Shown: positions 9,644 through 18,647, counted from the stretch's first letter. The stretch: 64,000 nt of DNA from Rhodopseudomonas palustris HaA2 (GCF_000013365.1 NC_007778.1:4278001-4342000), one strand, 5' to 3'. The notes: generated from the letters alone by a model not told the origin. Numbers and translations: made by a program.

Positions 9644-9775
9644 TTACAGACGATCGGACCGACAGGACTTCGGCGACTGCATCCAATCCTCCCAGATCGG
9701 GCCGCATTTGGTACAGCCATCGAGGAGAATCGCCGCAGCAACCAGACCGAGGATCAAAGCCGAACGCTTCGCCAT
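9644..9775 (-). CDS. Small lipoprotein (43 aa)
   Basis: ATG 9775 preceded by GTGGGGTGG. MAKRSALILGLVAAAILLDG-C is a lipoprotein signal with Cys 21. The mature peptide is only 23 residues and contains CTKCGPIWEDW and a SCRSD end, giving three further-conserved Cys/Trp positions. I recognise this CGPIW(D/E)DW...KSC pattern as a small rhizobial family from memory. It is the first gene of a probable two-gene operon with 9324-9605. Confidence 0.7.
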   Translation of the reverse strand: MAKRSALILGLVAAAILLDGCTKCGPIWEDWMQSPKSCRSDRL

Positions 9776-9936
9776 ACGCCACCCCACCACAACTGCGGGG
9801 ACCATAAGGGAACGACCGTGGCGTTTTCAAGCCGCCGCGAATCGGGTCGGATGCCTTGTAAATTCAACGACATCCGGGCATTCAACCCGGCGCGGCAACG
9901 CACAGAAACCAAAAAAACAGATCGATGGGAGACGAG

Positions 9937-10401
9937 ATGACGGAGAGCGGCCAGGTGGCGGAATTCGGCCTCGCGGATGCGCGGCGCACGCTGGGAGAGG
10001 TTTTCGCCCCATGGGTGCAGGACCTCGGCCTGTCAGTGGAAGCGATCGAGACGGCAGCGCCGTCCGGCGCCGGCCACGACTGGCAGCCCGGCGCGACGTT
10101 GCGAATGGCGTTTTCCGACCGGCTGTGCCGCAGCGGCGGCATCGTCTGCGGCCAAGCGCTGATGGCGCTGGCCGACACCGCGATGGTGATCGCGATCCTG
10201 GCCGCCAATCGCGGATTCCGGCCGATGACCACGGTCGATCAGACCACGCATTTCCTCAAGGCGGTCACCTCGTCCGACGTGCTGGCGGACGCGCGGGTGG
10301 TGCGGCTCGGCCGCACCATGAGCTTCGGCCGCGTGACCTTGCTCAGCGCCGCCGACGGCAAGCCGGTGGCGATGGTGTCGAGCGCGTTCGCGATGCTGTG
10401 A
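9937..10401 (+). CDS. PaaI/YbgC-type hotdog thioesterase family protein
   Basis: 154 aa from ATG 9937, chosen because GGGAGACGAG precedes it; ATG 9925 lacks a site. The hotdog signature is present: GGIVCGQALMALADTAMVIAI (central helix with the catalytic Asp position), TVDQTTHFLKA strand, and GRTMSFGRVTLLSA. Family members hydrolyse acyl- or aryl-CoA thioesters as tetramers. The gene stands alone, convergent with the HdeA-like gene. Confidence 0.88.
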   Translation: MTESGQVAEFGLADARRTLGEVFAPWVQDLGLSVEAIETAAPSGAGHDWQPGATLRMAFSDRLCRSGGIVCGQALMALADTAMVIAILAANRGFRPMTTVDQTTHFLKAVTSSDVLADARVVRLGRTMSFGRVTLLSAADGKPVAMVSSAFAML

Positions 10402-10413
10402 CCGGCGTGGCGA

Positions 10414-10710
10414 TCACTTGCCGAGGATCTTCTCGGCCGCGGTGACGATGCTCACACTGGGGTTGGCGCCGCAATAGACGCCGAACTTCTTGGCGTTCGA
10501 CACGAATACCTCGGTGTCGATGAGGGCGTCGTCGGAATCGCCCTTGTACCAGCCGTCCAGCCAGGTCAGCACCATCTTGATCGTGTCCGGGTCGGACTCG
10601 ACGAACTGCTTGCACGACATCGTCGCCAGATCCAGCGTCTCCGACCTGGCGCCGACCGGTGCCGCCAGCAGACCGACAGCCGCCACGAGCACACCCGCAA
10701 ATTTCAACAT
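10414..10710 (-). CDS. HdeA/HdeB-like periplasmic protein
   Basis: 98 aa from ATG 10710, with GGGAGGGATGAG upstream. The signal peptide ends near residue 24 (VGARSE). The mature part has the HdeA layout: TMSCKQFVES, a Trp-rich helix LTWLDGWYKG, and a second Cys in GVYCGANP, which would form the single disulfide. HdeA proteins are acid-activated chaperones in enterobacteria; in rhizobia the role is mostly untested. Confidence 0.8.
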   Translation of the reverse strand: MLKFAGVLVAAVGLLAAPVGARSETLDLATMSCKQFVESDPDTIKMVLTWLDGWYKGDSDDALIDTEVFVSNAKKFGVYCGANPSVSIVTAAEKILGK

Positions 10711-10904
10711 CTCATCCCTCCCCTGACGGCATTTCCGCCCGTCGACTTCGCTCCAACTTCCTCTGAATCGCAATCCGCCGGGTCCGTCGCTCGTGGTAAA
10801 ATTATTCTGAATCAGAACGCCCCGGAATTCGTCGGTATTTTCAGAACTTTGCAAACTGTCTGCCGCAACACTCGCCGCAGCAATCGATCAATCGGACGAC
10901 CACC

Positions 10905-11144
10905 ATGACAGAGCGACGGGGCGCGCCGCGCCATCGAGTTTTCAAGCGCGGCACGATCGCCATCGGCGGCGCAGGCTTCGACTGCACCGTGCGCAATCTG
11001 TCGGCGACGGGCGCACGGATCGACGTCGAAGGCCCCGTCGCCCTGCCGGAGGAATTCGTGCTGGTGATCGAGACCGACAAGGTGAGCCACCGCTGCCGCC
11101 CGGTGTGGGGCGCCGCCCAGCGGATCGGCGTCGCCTTTCAGTAG
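10905..11144 (+). CDS. PilZ-domain protein
   Basis: 79 aa, a bare PilZ domain. The N-terminal RRGAPRHRVFKRG supplies the RxxxR c-di-GMP motif, and CTVRNLSATGARIDV matches (D/N)xSxxG. The end CRPVWGAAQRIGVAF is the last barrel strand. The organism's motility cluster lies ~20 kb away, and PilZ proteins often link c-di-GMP to motility or polysaccharide output, but no direct partner is visible. Confidence 0.88.
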   Translation: MTERRGAPRHRVFKRGTIAIGGAGFDCTVRNLSATGARIDVEGPVALPEEFVLVIETDKVSHRCRPVWGAAQRIGVAFQ

Positions 11145-11224
11145 AACGGCTTCCCGCACCCGCCCCTCCGATCGCCGCCTGCGCCCCGCTGGGCACGCAC
11201 GCGCCCTCGATGCGCCACGGACGG

Positions 11225-12661
11225 TCAGTAGCGGCTGCCGCCGACGCGGCCGCCGTCGCCGCCTCGGCTCGGGCCGCCGCCATAGCCGCCGCCCCGGATG
11301 CCACCGCCGATCGAAATGCTCGGGCCGCGCGGCGGGTCGTAATAGACCGGCGGGCGGCGCACCACGACGACGTCGTCATCCTCATAGTAGACTCGGCCGC
11401 GCGGCGGCTGGGCGGTCCGTTTCGGCGGCTCCGCGCGCTCGACGCGCTTGGGCTTGTCGACCTTCTTCTGGATCGCGGGCGGCGTGCTGCACGGACAGGT
11501 CGCCGCGGACGCAGGCGCCACCGGGGTCAGGCTGGCTTGCGTCGCAGCCGGGATCGCCACCGCGGGCACCGGCTTGTTGCGCTGGCGTTCTTCCAGTTTC
11601 TTCGCGGTCGGGGTCAGGTCGCTGTCGGGATACTGGTCGAGGAAGGACCGGTAGGCCGGCCCGCTGTTGGCGAGCACCGCCCGGTTCCAGGCCTGCATCT
11701 GGCGAAAGCGGTCGAGCCAGCGCTTCGCCTCGGGACCGAGCGGCGGCTCGGCATACAGCGACACGAACGCCTCATAGGCGTCGCCGGAGCCGTCTGAGAC
11801 GATCAACTCGTTGGCCTGCTCGATCGGCTTGCCCTTGAGGAAGGCCTTCCATTCCTCGACGCTGCGCTTCTTCTCCGGCTTGAGGCCGTCCTCGGCACTG
11901 CCGAAGAAGCGGAAATCATCCAACAGCGAAGAGCTCTCCCACGGCGTCTGCCGGCCGGAGGTGGCCTGATTGACCGCCAGCCGCACCCGCTTGAACGTAT
12001 CCTCGATCTGCAGCCCGCTCTCGCGGCCCGCCTTGAGCAGCGCCGCGGTATAGGGGCTGTTGGCGCCGCCGCCGTCTTCGGCCTCGGTGCCCGGCGCAGT
12101 CGAGAACGACAGGAAGGTGCCCGGCGCGCCGGTCTTGGCGTCGACCAGCGCCAGCCCCTGCCCGGTGGTCTTCCGGATCTCGGGGAACGGATTGTTGCGG
12201 CAGGCATCGAGCATGATGATGCGGCTGCGGGTCGGCACCGAGGTCAGGGTGTTGAGCACGTCGTTGAGCCGCACCGCCTGCAGCGGAATATCAGCCTCGC
12301 GCTTGGGATCGACGTCGATGGGGATGAGATAGTTCTCGCCGTCGACCTGGATGCCGTGGCCCGCGTAGAACATCAGCGCGACGGTGTCCGGCCCCTTGGC
12401 TGCGACTTTGGCGGCGAAATCGCCGACCATCTGGCGCAACTCGGTCTGGGTCAGATCGTTCGCGGCCGTGACCTCGAAGCCGGCATCGCCGAGCAGCTTC
12501 TCGATCGCCTTGGCGTCATTGACCGGATTGGGCAGCGCCGGCACGGCGCGGTAGGCCGACTGGCCGACCACCAGGGCGACGCGGCTTTCCGCCAGCGCAG
12601 CCTCCGCCCCCAGCATCATCGTTGCAGCTACCGCCGCGTTCCACAGCATCGCACGCAACAT
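11225..12661 (-). CDS. Secreted caspase-like peptidase (C14 family) with Gly-rich tail
   Basis: 478 aa from ATG 12661 (AGGAGAGGTCG upstream). A signal peptide (1-24) is followed by a caspase-fold domain (~25-250) with both catalytic residues: His102 in FYAGHGIQ and Cys154 in LDACRNNPF. The middle region (~270-370) is helical with SEL1/TPR-like spacing. Then comes a proline/lysine-rich linker, and the last ~50 residues are Tyr/Asp then Gly/Arg-rich (GGGYGGGPSRGG). It is a typical rhizobial extracytoplasmic orthocaspase; substrates are unknown. Confidence 0.92.
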   Translation of the reverse strand: MLRAMLWNAAVAATMMLGAEAALAESRVALVVGQSAYRAVPALPNPVNDAKAIEKLLGDAGFEVTAANDLTQTELRQMVGDFAAKVAAKGPDTVALMFYAGHGIQVDGENYLIPIDVDPKREADIPLQAVRLNDVLNTLTSVPTRSRIIMLDACRNNPFPEIRKTTGQGLALVDAKTGAPGTFLSFSTAPGTEAEDGGGANSPYTAALLKAGRESGLQIEDTFKRVRLAVNQATSGRQTPWESSSLLDDFRFFGSAEDGLKPEKKRSVEEWKAFLKGKPIEQANELIVSDGSGDAYEAFVSLYAEPPLGPEAKRWLDRFRQMQAWNRAVLANSGPAYRSFLDQYPDSDLTPTAKKLEERQRNKPVPAVAIPAATQASLTPVAPASAATCPCSTPPAIQKKVDKPKRVERAEPPKRTAQPPRGRVYYEDDDVVVVRRPPVYYDPPRGPSISIGGGIRGGGYGGGPSRGGDGGRVGGSRY

Positions 12662-12928
12662 CGACCTCTCCTGTTCCAAAGCAATTTCCCGCAGTTGGTC
12701 GGCCGCCGCAGCGACCGGGTTCACCGCAAGCCCGTGGCAATTGGACGCCGCGCCCCGGACCTCGTCCGGGTTCCGCGCGCAGCAATCTGCGCGGGGCAAG
12801 CTGCAGTTAACATTACCCGGTGAAATCCGCGGTGAACTCACTCATTTCCCATCTGTCTCCTTTATTTTTCCATCGACGCCGGACGTCGCGATCGACCGCG
12901 ACGGCTGCGCTATGGGCAGGATGCTGAC

Positions 12929-14086
12929 GTGGCCGACATCGCGACTTCAACGCCGATCACACGCGCCCCGCGAGGCGGGGCGGCGACACGCGCGGTTTTG
13001 CCGGCGATGGCTGCGATCGACGCCGGCGGCTGGCGCGATCTCGCCGACCGGGCGCTCGAACCGAATGCCTATTACCTGCCGGAATGGGCCATGGCCGCGA
13101 ACGGCGACGCCCGTGCCCGCGCCGTGACCCACGCGCTGACGGCCGATGATGCGAGCGGGGCGCTGATCGGCCTGTTGCCGGTGCTGTCGGCCTGGCAAGC
13201 GTTTCGGTTGCCGCTGCCGGTGCTGGTCTCCGCCGATCCGTTCCGCTCGCTCGACACGCCCGTGCTCGACCGCGGCGCTGCCGACCGCGCCGCCGCCGCA
13301 ATGCTGGCTCAGGCCCGCGCGACCGGAGCCCACGCCTTGCTGCTGCGCGACGTCGCGCGCGACGGCGAAGCCATGCAGACATTGTCGCGCGCCGCGGCTG
13401 CCGACGGCCTTTCGCCGGTGCTGCTGCGCGGTTGGTCGCGCGCCTGCCTCGACGCCACGCGCGACGGCGACGAATTGCTGCGCGACGCGCTCGGCGGCAA
13501 GCGTCTCAAGGAATATCGCCGGCTGACGCGCCGGCTCGGCGACCACGGCGAGGCGCGCTTCAGCATGGCGCGAACGCCGGATGCGGTGGCCGAGGCCTAT
13601 GATCTGTTTCTCGCGCTGGAAGCCAGCGGCTGGAAGGGCCGCCGCGGCACCGCGCTGATGCACCAGCCGGAGCTGGCCGGGCGGCTGCGGCAAGCCGCGA
13701 TCGCGCTGGCCGCGCGCGGCGCCTGCGAGATCGCGCTTTTGCACGCGGGCGCAGAGCCGATCGCCGCCGGCATCGTGCTGCGGCAAGGCGACCGCGCCTT
13801 CTTCTTCAAGCTCGGCATCGCCGAAGGCTTCGCCCGGCATTCGCCGGGCGTGCTGCTGACACTGGAACTGACGCGGCATCTTTGCGCCGATCCGGCGATC
13901 GCGATGGTCGATTCCACCGCTGCGCCCGATCATCCGATGATCGACCCGATCTGGCGCGGGCGGCTGGCGATGGGCGACGTGCTGATCCCGCTGCGATCGC
14001 GCGATCCGCTGTTCGGACCGATCACGCTCGCCCTGCGCGCCCGCGAAGCGCTGCGCCAGACGGCGAAGCGCATGCTCAAGCGATAG
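12929..14086 (+). CDS. BioF2-like GNAT-fold acetyltransferase (CelD type)
   Basis: 385 aa, GTG start with GGCAGGA upstream. The C-terminal half (~180-340) has the Acetyltransf_6/BioF2-like layout: KRLKEYRRLTRRLGD, then WKGRRGTALM, IALLHAGAEPIAAGIVL, and FFFKLGIAEGFARHSPGVLL. This is followed by a DSTA...HPMID segment. Family members are N-acyltransferases found with exopolysaccharide or cellulose genes; here no such genes adjoin. The 267-base gap to the divergent caspase-like gene should hold both promoters. Confidence 0.82.
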   Translation: MADIATSTPITRAPRGGAATRAVLPAMAAIDAGGWRDLADRALEPNAYYLPEWAMAANGDARARAVTHALTADDASGALIGLLPVLSAWQAFRLPLPVLVSADPFRSLDTPVLDRGAADRAAAAMLAQARATGAHALLLRDVARDGEAMQTLSRAAAADGLSPVLLRGWSRACLDATRDGDELLRDALGGKRLKEYRRLTRRLGDHGEARFSMARTPDAVAEAYDLFLALEASGWKGRRGTALMHQPELAGRLRQAAIALAARGACEIALLHAGAEPIAAGIVLRQGDRAFFFKLGIAEGFARHSPGVLLTLELTRHLCADPAIAMVDSTAAPDHPMIDPIWRGRLAMGDVLIPLRSRDPLFGPITLALRAREALRQTAKRMLKR

Positions 14087-14148
14087 ATTGCCAGTCGACG
14101 CGTTTTCTTCACGCGAACCGGGATCCACTTCGCTCGAAAACGCTATGG

Positions 14149-14814
14149 TTACTCCGCCGCCTCGGCGTTGATCTCCGCCGAGATGTGGCGGATCGCCTTG
14201 GCGAGCTGCGCCGGATCCTGCGCGCCCGACACCGCATAGGTCTGCGCGAACACGAAGGTCGGTACGCCGGAGATGCCCTTCTCGGCCGCCTCCTCCGCCT
14301 GCCCCGAAATCAGCGCGACGTCTTCGTCGCCGGCGAGCCTGGTGCGCACGTCGCCGGCATCGAGGCCGATATCGGCCGCGGCCTGCACCAGCACGTCGAT
14401 GTCCGTGAGATCGCCGCCGTCGCAGAAGTACAATTCCATCAGCCGCTGCTTCATCGCCGGCCCCTGACCGATCGCCTCGGCCCAATGGATCAGCCGGTGA
14501 CAGTCAATCGTGTTCGGCTGCCGCTGCACGCGGTCCGGGTGATAGGCGAGCCCCTCCTGCGCGGCGGCGTCGACGACGCGGGCAGCGATCTCCTTGTAGC
14601 GCTCGGGCGAGCCGAATTTCTTGGTGAGATACTCGTCGCGCGCAATACCCTCGCGCGGCACCCACGGGTTGAGAAAGAACGGCCGGTAGTTGAGTTCGAC
14701 CGGCACATCGGGTACCAGCGCCAGCGCCTGCTCGATGCGGCGCTTACCGATGTAGCACCACGGGCAAACGACATCGGAGACGACATCGATCTTCAACGGC
14801 TTGATCGCGCTCAT
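14149..14814 (-). CDS. DsbA-family oxidoreductase (FrnE/2-hydroxychromene-2-carboxylate isomerase-like)
   Basis: 221 aa from ATG 14814, with AAGGAGG upstream. There is no signal peptide, so it is cytoplasmic. The thioredoxin-fold active site is VCPWCYIGK at residues ~18-26, followed by the all-helical DsbA insertion and the GVPTFVFAQ cis-Pro loop near residue 180. This is the FrnE-like cytoplasmic branch, linked to disulfide handling and oxidative stress. Fifteen codons upstream an alternative start exists without a ribosome site. Confidence 0.9.
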   Translation of the reverse strand: MSAIKPLKIDVVSDVVCPWCYIGKRRIEQALALVPDVPVELNYRPFFLNPWVPREGIARDEYLTKKFGSPERYKEIAARVVDAAAQEGLAYHPDRVQRQPNTIDCHRLIHWAEAIGQGPAMKQRLMELYFCDGGDLTDIDVLVQAAADIGLDAGDVRTRLAGDEDVALISGQAEEAAEKGISGVPTFVFAQTYAVSGAQDPAQLAKAIRHISAEINAEAAE

Positions 14815-14888
14815 CGGCGCCTCCTTGTTCTTCGTTACCCGCCCGACAGTCCCATACAGATGGGACCGCGACAACCGCCCGCAAGGCG

Positions 14889-15710
14889 CTACAGCCCGGC
14901 CGCCATGCTGCGCAGCCGTGCCGACGTGGCTTCGTCGGCCGCGAAGAAGGTCTCGATCGCGATTTCCGAGAGCGTGACGTCGACCGGCGTGCCGAACACC
15001 ATCGTGGTCGAGATGAAACTCAGCACCTCGCCGCCGAGCCTAAGCCTGAACGGCACCGCCACCGCATCGGGCGCGATCGGCGCGGCGCGGGCCGGCACCG
15101 GATAGGTCTTCAGTTCCTGATACAGCGCGATCAGCTTCGGATCGGCGGTCGCCTCGCATTGCCGATGCAGCCGCTCCAGCAGATGCGCGCACCATTCGCC
15201 GAGATTGGCGGTGCGCGCCGCCAGCCCCTCCGGATGAAACGACAGCCGCAGCACGTTGAGCGGCGGCGCCAGCAGATCCGGCGCGATGCCGTCCAGCAGC
15301 GGCATCACCATGCGATTGGCCGACACCAGGTTCCAGTGCCGGTCGACCGCAAGCGCAGGATTCGGCTCGTGCGCGGTCAGCACCTGATCGACCGCGGCAC
15401 GCGCCGCATGCAGCGCCGGATCGTCGAGCGTCCGTTGCGGGAACGCCGGCGCGAAGCCCGCCGCCACCAGCAGCACGTTCCGTTCGCGTAGCGGCACGTC
15501 GAGCCGCTCCGCCAGCCGCATCACCATGTCGCGCGACGGCGCGGCGCGGCCGGTCTCGACGAACGACAGATGCCGCGCGGAAATCTCCGCATCGAGCGCG
15601 AGATCGAGCTGGCTCAGATGACGGCGCTGGCGCCATTGCCGCAAGTAATCACCGATGCGGACCGGCTGCGCGCCGGCGGCCGCTTTGGCTGACGAGACGG
15701 TTGTGTTCAT
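14889..15710 (-). CDS. XRE-family regulator with MmyB-like ligand-binding domain
   Basis: 273 aa. An N-terminal Cro/CI HTH (residues ~20-75: LRQWRQRRHLSQLDLALDAE, SARHLSFVETGRA) is followed by the MmyB-like PAS-fold domain (PNPALAVDRHWNLVSANRM, NLGEWCAHLLERLH). It is divergent from the four-helix membrane protein at 15822; pairs like this usually mean the regulator controls its neighbour through the shared 111-base intergenic region. Confidence 0.9.
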   Translation of the reverse strand: MNTTVSSAKAAAGAQPVRIGDYLRQWRQRRHLSQLDLALDAEISARHLSFVETGRAAPSRDMVMRLAERLDVPLRERNVLLVAAGFAPAFPQRTLDDPALHAARAAVDQVLTAHEPNPALAVDRHWNLVSANRMVMPLLDGIAPDLLAPPLNVLRLSFHPEGLAARTANLGEWCAHLLERLHRQCEATADPKLIALYQELKTYPVPARAAPIAPDAVAVPFRLRLGGEVLSFISTTMVFGTPVDVTLSEIAIETFFAADEATSARLRSMAAGL

Positions 15711-15821
15711 GGCGAAAATCTATCACGCGTCCGTCGCAGCTTCCATGACCTGCGGGGTAATCGAATTCGGCAGCGGAGGCGGTCAGGGTGGCGCATCGCA
15801 ACCGAACCGAAGGAGACCACC

Positions 15822-16220
15822 ATGATCCGACCGTCCGTGCTGCTCCGCCGCGCGCTGCAAGCCGATGCGCTGGTCAGCGGCGCGATGGCGCTGCTGTGCG
15901 CATTCGGCGCCGGCGCGCTGTCACCGCTGCTGGCGCTGCCGCAGCCGCTGTTGCTCGAGACCGGGCTGTTCCTGATCGCCTATGCGGCCTTCGTCGGCTG
16001 GCTCGCTACCCGCGCCGCGCTGATCCGGCCACTGGTGCTGCTGGTGATCGTCGGCAACGCGCTGTGGACGCTCGGCAGCATCGCGCTGCTGATCAGCGGC
16101 GCGGTGACACCCAACGCGCTCGGCATCGCCTTCGTGGTGATGCAGGCGATCGCCGTCGGCGTGTTCGCCGAGCTGCAGTTCATCGGGCTGCGGCGGAGCG
16201 AGCGGGCGGTGACGGCCTGA
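15822..16220 (+). CDS. Small integral membrane protein
   Basis: 132 aa, ATG with AAGGAGACCACC upstream. Four hydrophobic segments are seen at ~15-38, 43-65, 70-92 and 98-122, with short polar loops. I recognise no catalytic motif. The setting, divergent from an MmyB-like XRE regulator, is common in rhizobia and suggests ligand-induced expression. A family C palindrome begins five bases after the stop. Confidence 0.75.
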   Translation: MIRPSVLLRRALQADALVSGAMALLCAFGAGALSPLLALPQPLLLETGLFLIAYAAFVGWLATRAALIRPLVLLVIVGNALWTLGSIALLISGAVTPNALGIAFVVMQAIAVGVFAELQFIGLRRSERAVTA

Positions 16221-16224
16221 GGCC

Positions 16225-16303
16225 GTCATTGCGAGCGCAGCGAAGCAATCCACGCGCCGAGCGCGGAGCTGGATTGCTTTGTCGCTTCGCTCCTCGCAAT
16301 GAC
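16225..16303. repeat. Palindromic repeat, family C (copy 1)
   Basis: The arms are GTCATTGCGAGCGCAGCGAAG / CGCTTCGCTCCTCGCAATGAC with inner AGCAATCC and GGATTGCT blocks. Further copies are at 32443-32524 and, inside a coding frame, at 63666-63747. It is followed 37 bases later by a family A element, so two unrelated palindromes stand side by side. Confidence 0.9.
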
Positions 16304-16340
16304 GTCGAGGAGCTTCTGAACGATCGAGATCCCACACCAC

Positions 16341-16429
16341 GTCATGGCCGGGCTCGTCCCGGCCATCCACGTTCTTCCCCGCCGCAACTGCCGTCGTTGG
16401 TGGATGCTCGGGACAAGCCCGGCATGACG
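16341..16429. repeat. Palindromic repeat, family A (copy 2)
   Basis: GTCATGGCCGGGCTCGTCCC at the left and GGGACAAGCCCGGCATGAC at the right; same family as 241-328. It ends 18 bases from the convergent SET-domain gene's stop codon. Confidence 0.88.
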
Positions 16430-16447
16430 ACCTTGGTGGGAACCGAA

Positions 16448-17143
16448 CTAGGCGGCTTTCGATTTGGACTTCGACATCTTGGACGTCGACGTCTTCGAAG
16501 CCTTGGGCTTGGACGCCGCGGACTTGGACGCATCGGACTTGGACGCCGCGGACTTGGAAGTCTTGGCCTTCGCAGATTTGCCCTTCGGCGTCTTCGCCTT
16601 GACGGCCTTCTCGGGCTTCGCCTTTCCGCCGGCCTTCGCCTTGCCAGCGTCCCTGTCGGCCTGCTTCTGCGCCTTGCGCGCGGCCTTCTCTTTCAGCTTC
16701 GCCTTCTCGGCGCGGGCTTCGGCGGCCTTCTTCTTGCGCTTCTTTTCGCAGGATTCGCATTTGCAGCCGATCGGCTTCAGATATTCTTTGAAGTAATCGG
16801 TGCCGTAGTCGTAGTTGATCTCGTCGCCGGGCTCGATGTTCTTGATCGCGCGGATGATGATCTTGCGCTTGCGCACGTTCACATCCGACTCCGCGTTCGG
16901 ATTGCAGGCGTGGTTGATGTAGCGCGCGATGTTCTTGCGCACCGAGCCGTCGACGGTCCAGCGCTTGCTGATCTGGAACAGATATTTGTTCTCGACCGCG
17001 TCGTCCTTCTTCTTGTTGCAGTCGAGCATCGGCCCGAAATAACGGATGATCTTGGTGCCCTTCTTGATCGGCTGGGTGGCGAACAGGCCGAGCCCGGTTT
17101 TGGAGCGGCCGATGCGGTAGGGCTTGTTCGACAAAGCGGGCAT
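16448..17143 (-). CDS. SET-domain lysine methyltransferase-like protein with lysine-rich tail
   Basis: 231 aa from ATG 17143 (GGAAG upstream; a start 19 codons earlier is possible). Residues ~5-115 are a SET domain: GLGLFATQPIKKGT, the knot motif YINHACNPNAES (NHxCxPN) and GDEINYDYG. A post-SET-like cluster GCKCESC follows at ~125. The last ~100 residues are almost only K, A, S and P (histone H1-like), with repeated SKSAASK/SKSDASK units. SET proteins methylate lysines using SAM; the target here is unknown. The tail could bind DNA or be a self-substrate (inference). Confidence 0.88.
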   Translation of the reverse strand: MPALSNKPYRIGRSKTGLGLFATQPIKKGTKIIRYFGPMLDCNKKKDDAVENKYLFQISKRWTVDGSVRKNIARYINHACNPNAESDVNVRKRKIIIRAIKNIEPGDEINYDYGTDYFKEYLKPIGCKCESCEKKRKKKAAEARAEKAKLKEKAARKAQKQADRDAGKAKAGGKAKPEKAVKAKTPKGKSAKAKTSKSAASKSDASKSAASKPKASKTSTSKMSKSKSKAA

Positions 17144-17491
17144 GATCTTCCAGGCGGTGAACGGATCGCGAGGCTGTCTTCTAGAGCGATTCCACGGCAA
17201 TTGGCAGGGGTTTCGTGGCCCCCCGACGAACCTTCCCCAGCCTGGCGAAATCTGCGGTTCAGCCTGGCATCGTCGGCCGCGCGCGACGGCCTCGAATGTG
17301 CCGCACGGGGCACAGGCCGCCGGATCTCACGCGGGCGTGAGCCGCGACGGCCGGCTTCGCGCCGGTGCGAGGTTTACTTCGTGCAGTGTACCCCGCACAC
17401 TTGGCGGCGACGCTGGCGACGCCGCCGACGCACCCGCACGCGGCGTCATCACCTGAGCGCCTGCACCGCGAACCCGCCGAGAGGGACCACC
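17144..17491. other. 348-base gene-free interval
   Basis: Divergent region between the SET-domain gene and the YciB-like gene. It should contain both promoters. I see no recognisable box, repeat or RNA; short frames crossing it lack ribosome sites. Confidence 0.5.
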
Positions 17492-18124
17492 ATGAAGGCC
17501 GTGTTCGCCAAGCTCGGCAGCGACTTCTTCTCCACGATCATCTTCGTGGTGCTGTATTTCTCGACCGGCAATGTGGCGCTGGCGACGATCGTGGCGGTGG
17601 TGGGCGCGGTCGGCCAGTTCGTTTACGCACGGATCAAGGGCCTGCGGCTCGACGTGATGGCCTATGCCAGCGTCGCGCTGGTGGTCGTGCTCGGCGGCGC
17701 GACGCTGCTCACCAACGATCCGCGTTTCGTGCTGATCAAACCCAGCGTCGGCCATATCGCCGTCGGCGCGATCATGTTGCGGCGAGACTGGATGCTGCGC
17801 TACGTGCCGCCGATCGTGGCGACGACGATCCCGGAATACGTCCGGGCCGCCGGCTATCTGTGGGCGGCGCTGATGATCGGCCTCGGCGTCGGCATCGTGG
17901 CGGCTGCGCTGACCGGCAGCGTGACGACCTGGACGGTGGTCGTGATGGTGATCGCCCCGGCCGCGAAAGTCGCCGCCATGGCGCTTCAATATCTGGTGTT
18001 CCGGCTGGTGATCCGCAGTCGGCACCGAATCGCCGCGCCATCCGCGGCGCGGGCCGAGGCGGCGGTCGCCAATCACACGATGGTCGACTTCTCCCGCCGC
18101 CCCGGCGACTGCCCCTCGCCCTGA
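17492..18124 (+). CDS. YciB/septation protein A-like inner-membrane protein
   Basis: 210 aa from ATG 17492 (GAGAGGGACCACC upstream). Five to six hydrophobic helices are seen, with the family's charged landmarks ARIKGLRLDVMAYAS, TNDPRFVLIKPSV and AIMLRRDWMLRYV. This matches the YciB/IspA intracellular-septation family of polytopic membrane proteins, although it is more diverged than the usual rhizobial copy. A longer open frame runs upstream to 15788 but is unsupported. Confidence 0.72.
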   Translation: MKAVFAKLGSDFFSTIIFVVLYFSTGNVALATIVAVVGAVGQFVYARIKGLRLDVMAYASVALVVVLGGATLLTNDPRFVLIKPSVGHIAVGAIMLRRDWMLRYVPPIVATTIPEYVRAAGYLWAALMIGLGVGIVAAALTGSVTTWTVVVMVIAPAAKVAAMALQYLVFRLVIRSRHRIAAPSAARAEAAVANHTMVDFSRRPGDCPSP

Positions 18125-18334
18125 TACTCACGACGATACGGCGCGCGCCGCGGGGCCGCACGACTGGTATTCTCGTGCACAATCGGTAGAGCCGAACACC
18201 GTCGCGGTCGGCCGGGCGATCGTCGCGGCCCCTCGCCGCAGCCGCGATCCGCGATCGGGCTTGTTCGCCCGCCCTGCGGCAGTTTAAGACGGGCCGCCCG
18301 GCATCTTTTGAAGCCGGCCCCAAGGGAGAGACAG

Positions 18335-18631
18335 ATGGCAGTCGACGGAAACTGGAAGATCACCATGAGCACGCCGATGGGCGAGCGGCAGGCCGACCTG
18401 ACGCTGAAGGCCGACGGAACCACGCTCACCGGCACGCAATCCGCCGACGGCGATGCGGGCGAGATCTTCGACGGCACGGTGAACGGCGACGACGTCGCCT
18501 GGAAGCTGTCGATCACCAACCCGATGCCGCTGACGCTGGCCTACACCGGCAAGGTGAGCGGCGACAGCATCTCCGGTGAAATGGGCATCGGCCCGATGGG
18601 CTCGTTCCCCTTCACCGGCACGCGGGCGTAA
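18335..18631 (+). CDS. Conserved hypothetical beta-rich protein
   Basis: 98 aa from ATG 18335 with AGGGAGAGACAG upstream. It reads as an up-and-down beta sheet: GNWKITMSTPMGERQADLTL, TTLTGTQSADG, IFDGTVNGDDVAWKL, LAYTGKVSGDSISGEM. Such small all-beta proteins, often annotated beside dehydratases or in polyketide-like contexts, are frequent in Bradyrhizobium. There is no signal peptide. Function unknown. Confidence 0.75.
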   Translation: MAVDGNWKITMSTPMGERQADLTLKADGTTLTGTQSADGDAGEIFDGTVNGDDVAWKLSITNPMPLTLAYTGKVSGDSISGEMGIGPMGSFPFTGTRA

Positions 18632-18647
18632 CAGATTGCCCCAGGGA

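Noticed and set aside
15788-17490. Open frame running upstream of the YciB-like gene through two other genes and two repeats
   Set aside because: Its first ~570 codons overlap the membrane protein and SET genes and the palindromes; only the part after ATG 17492 has protein character and a ribosome site.
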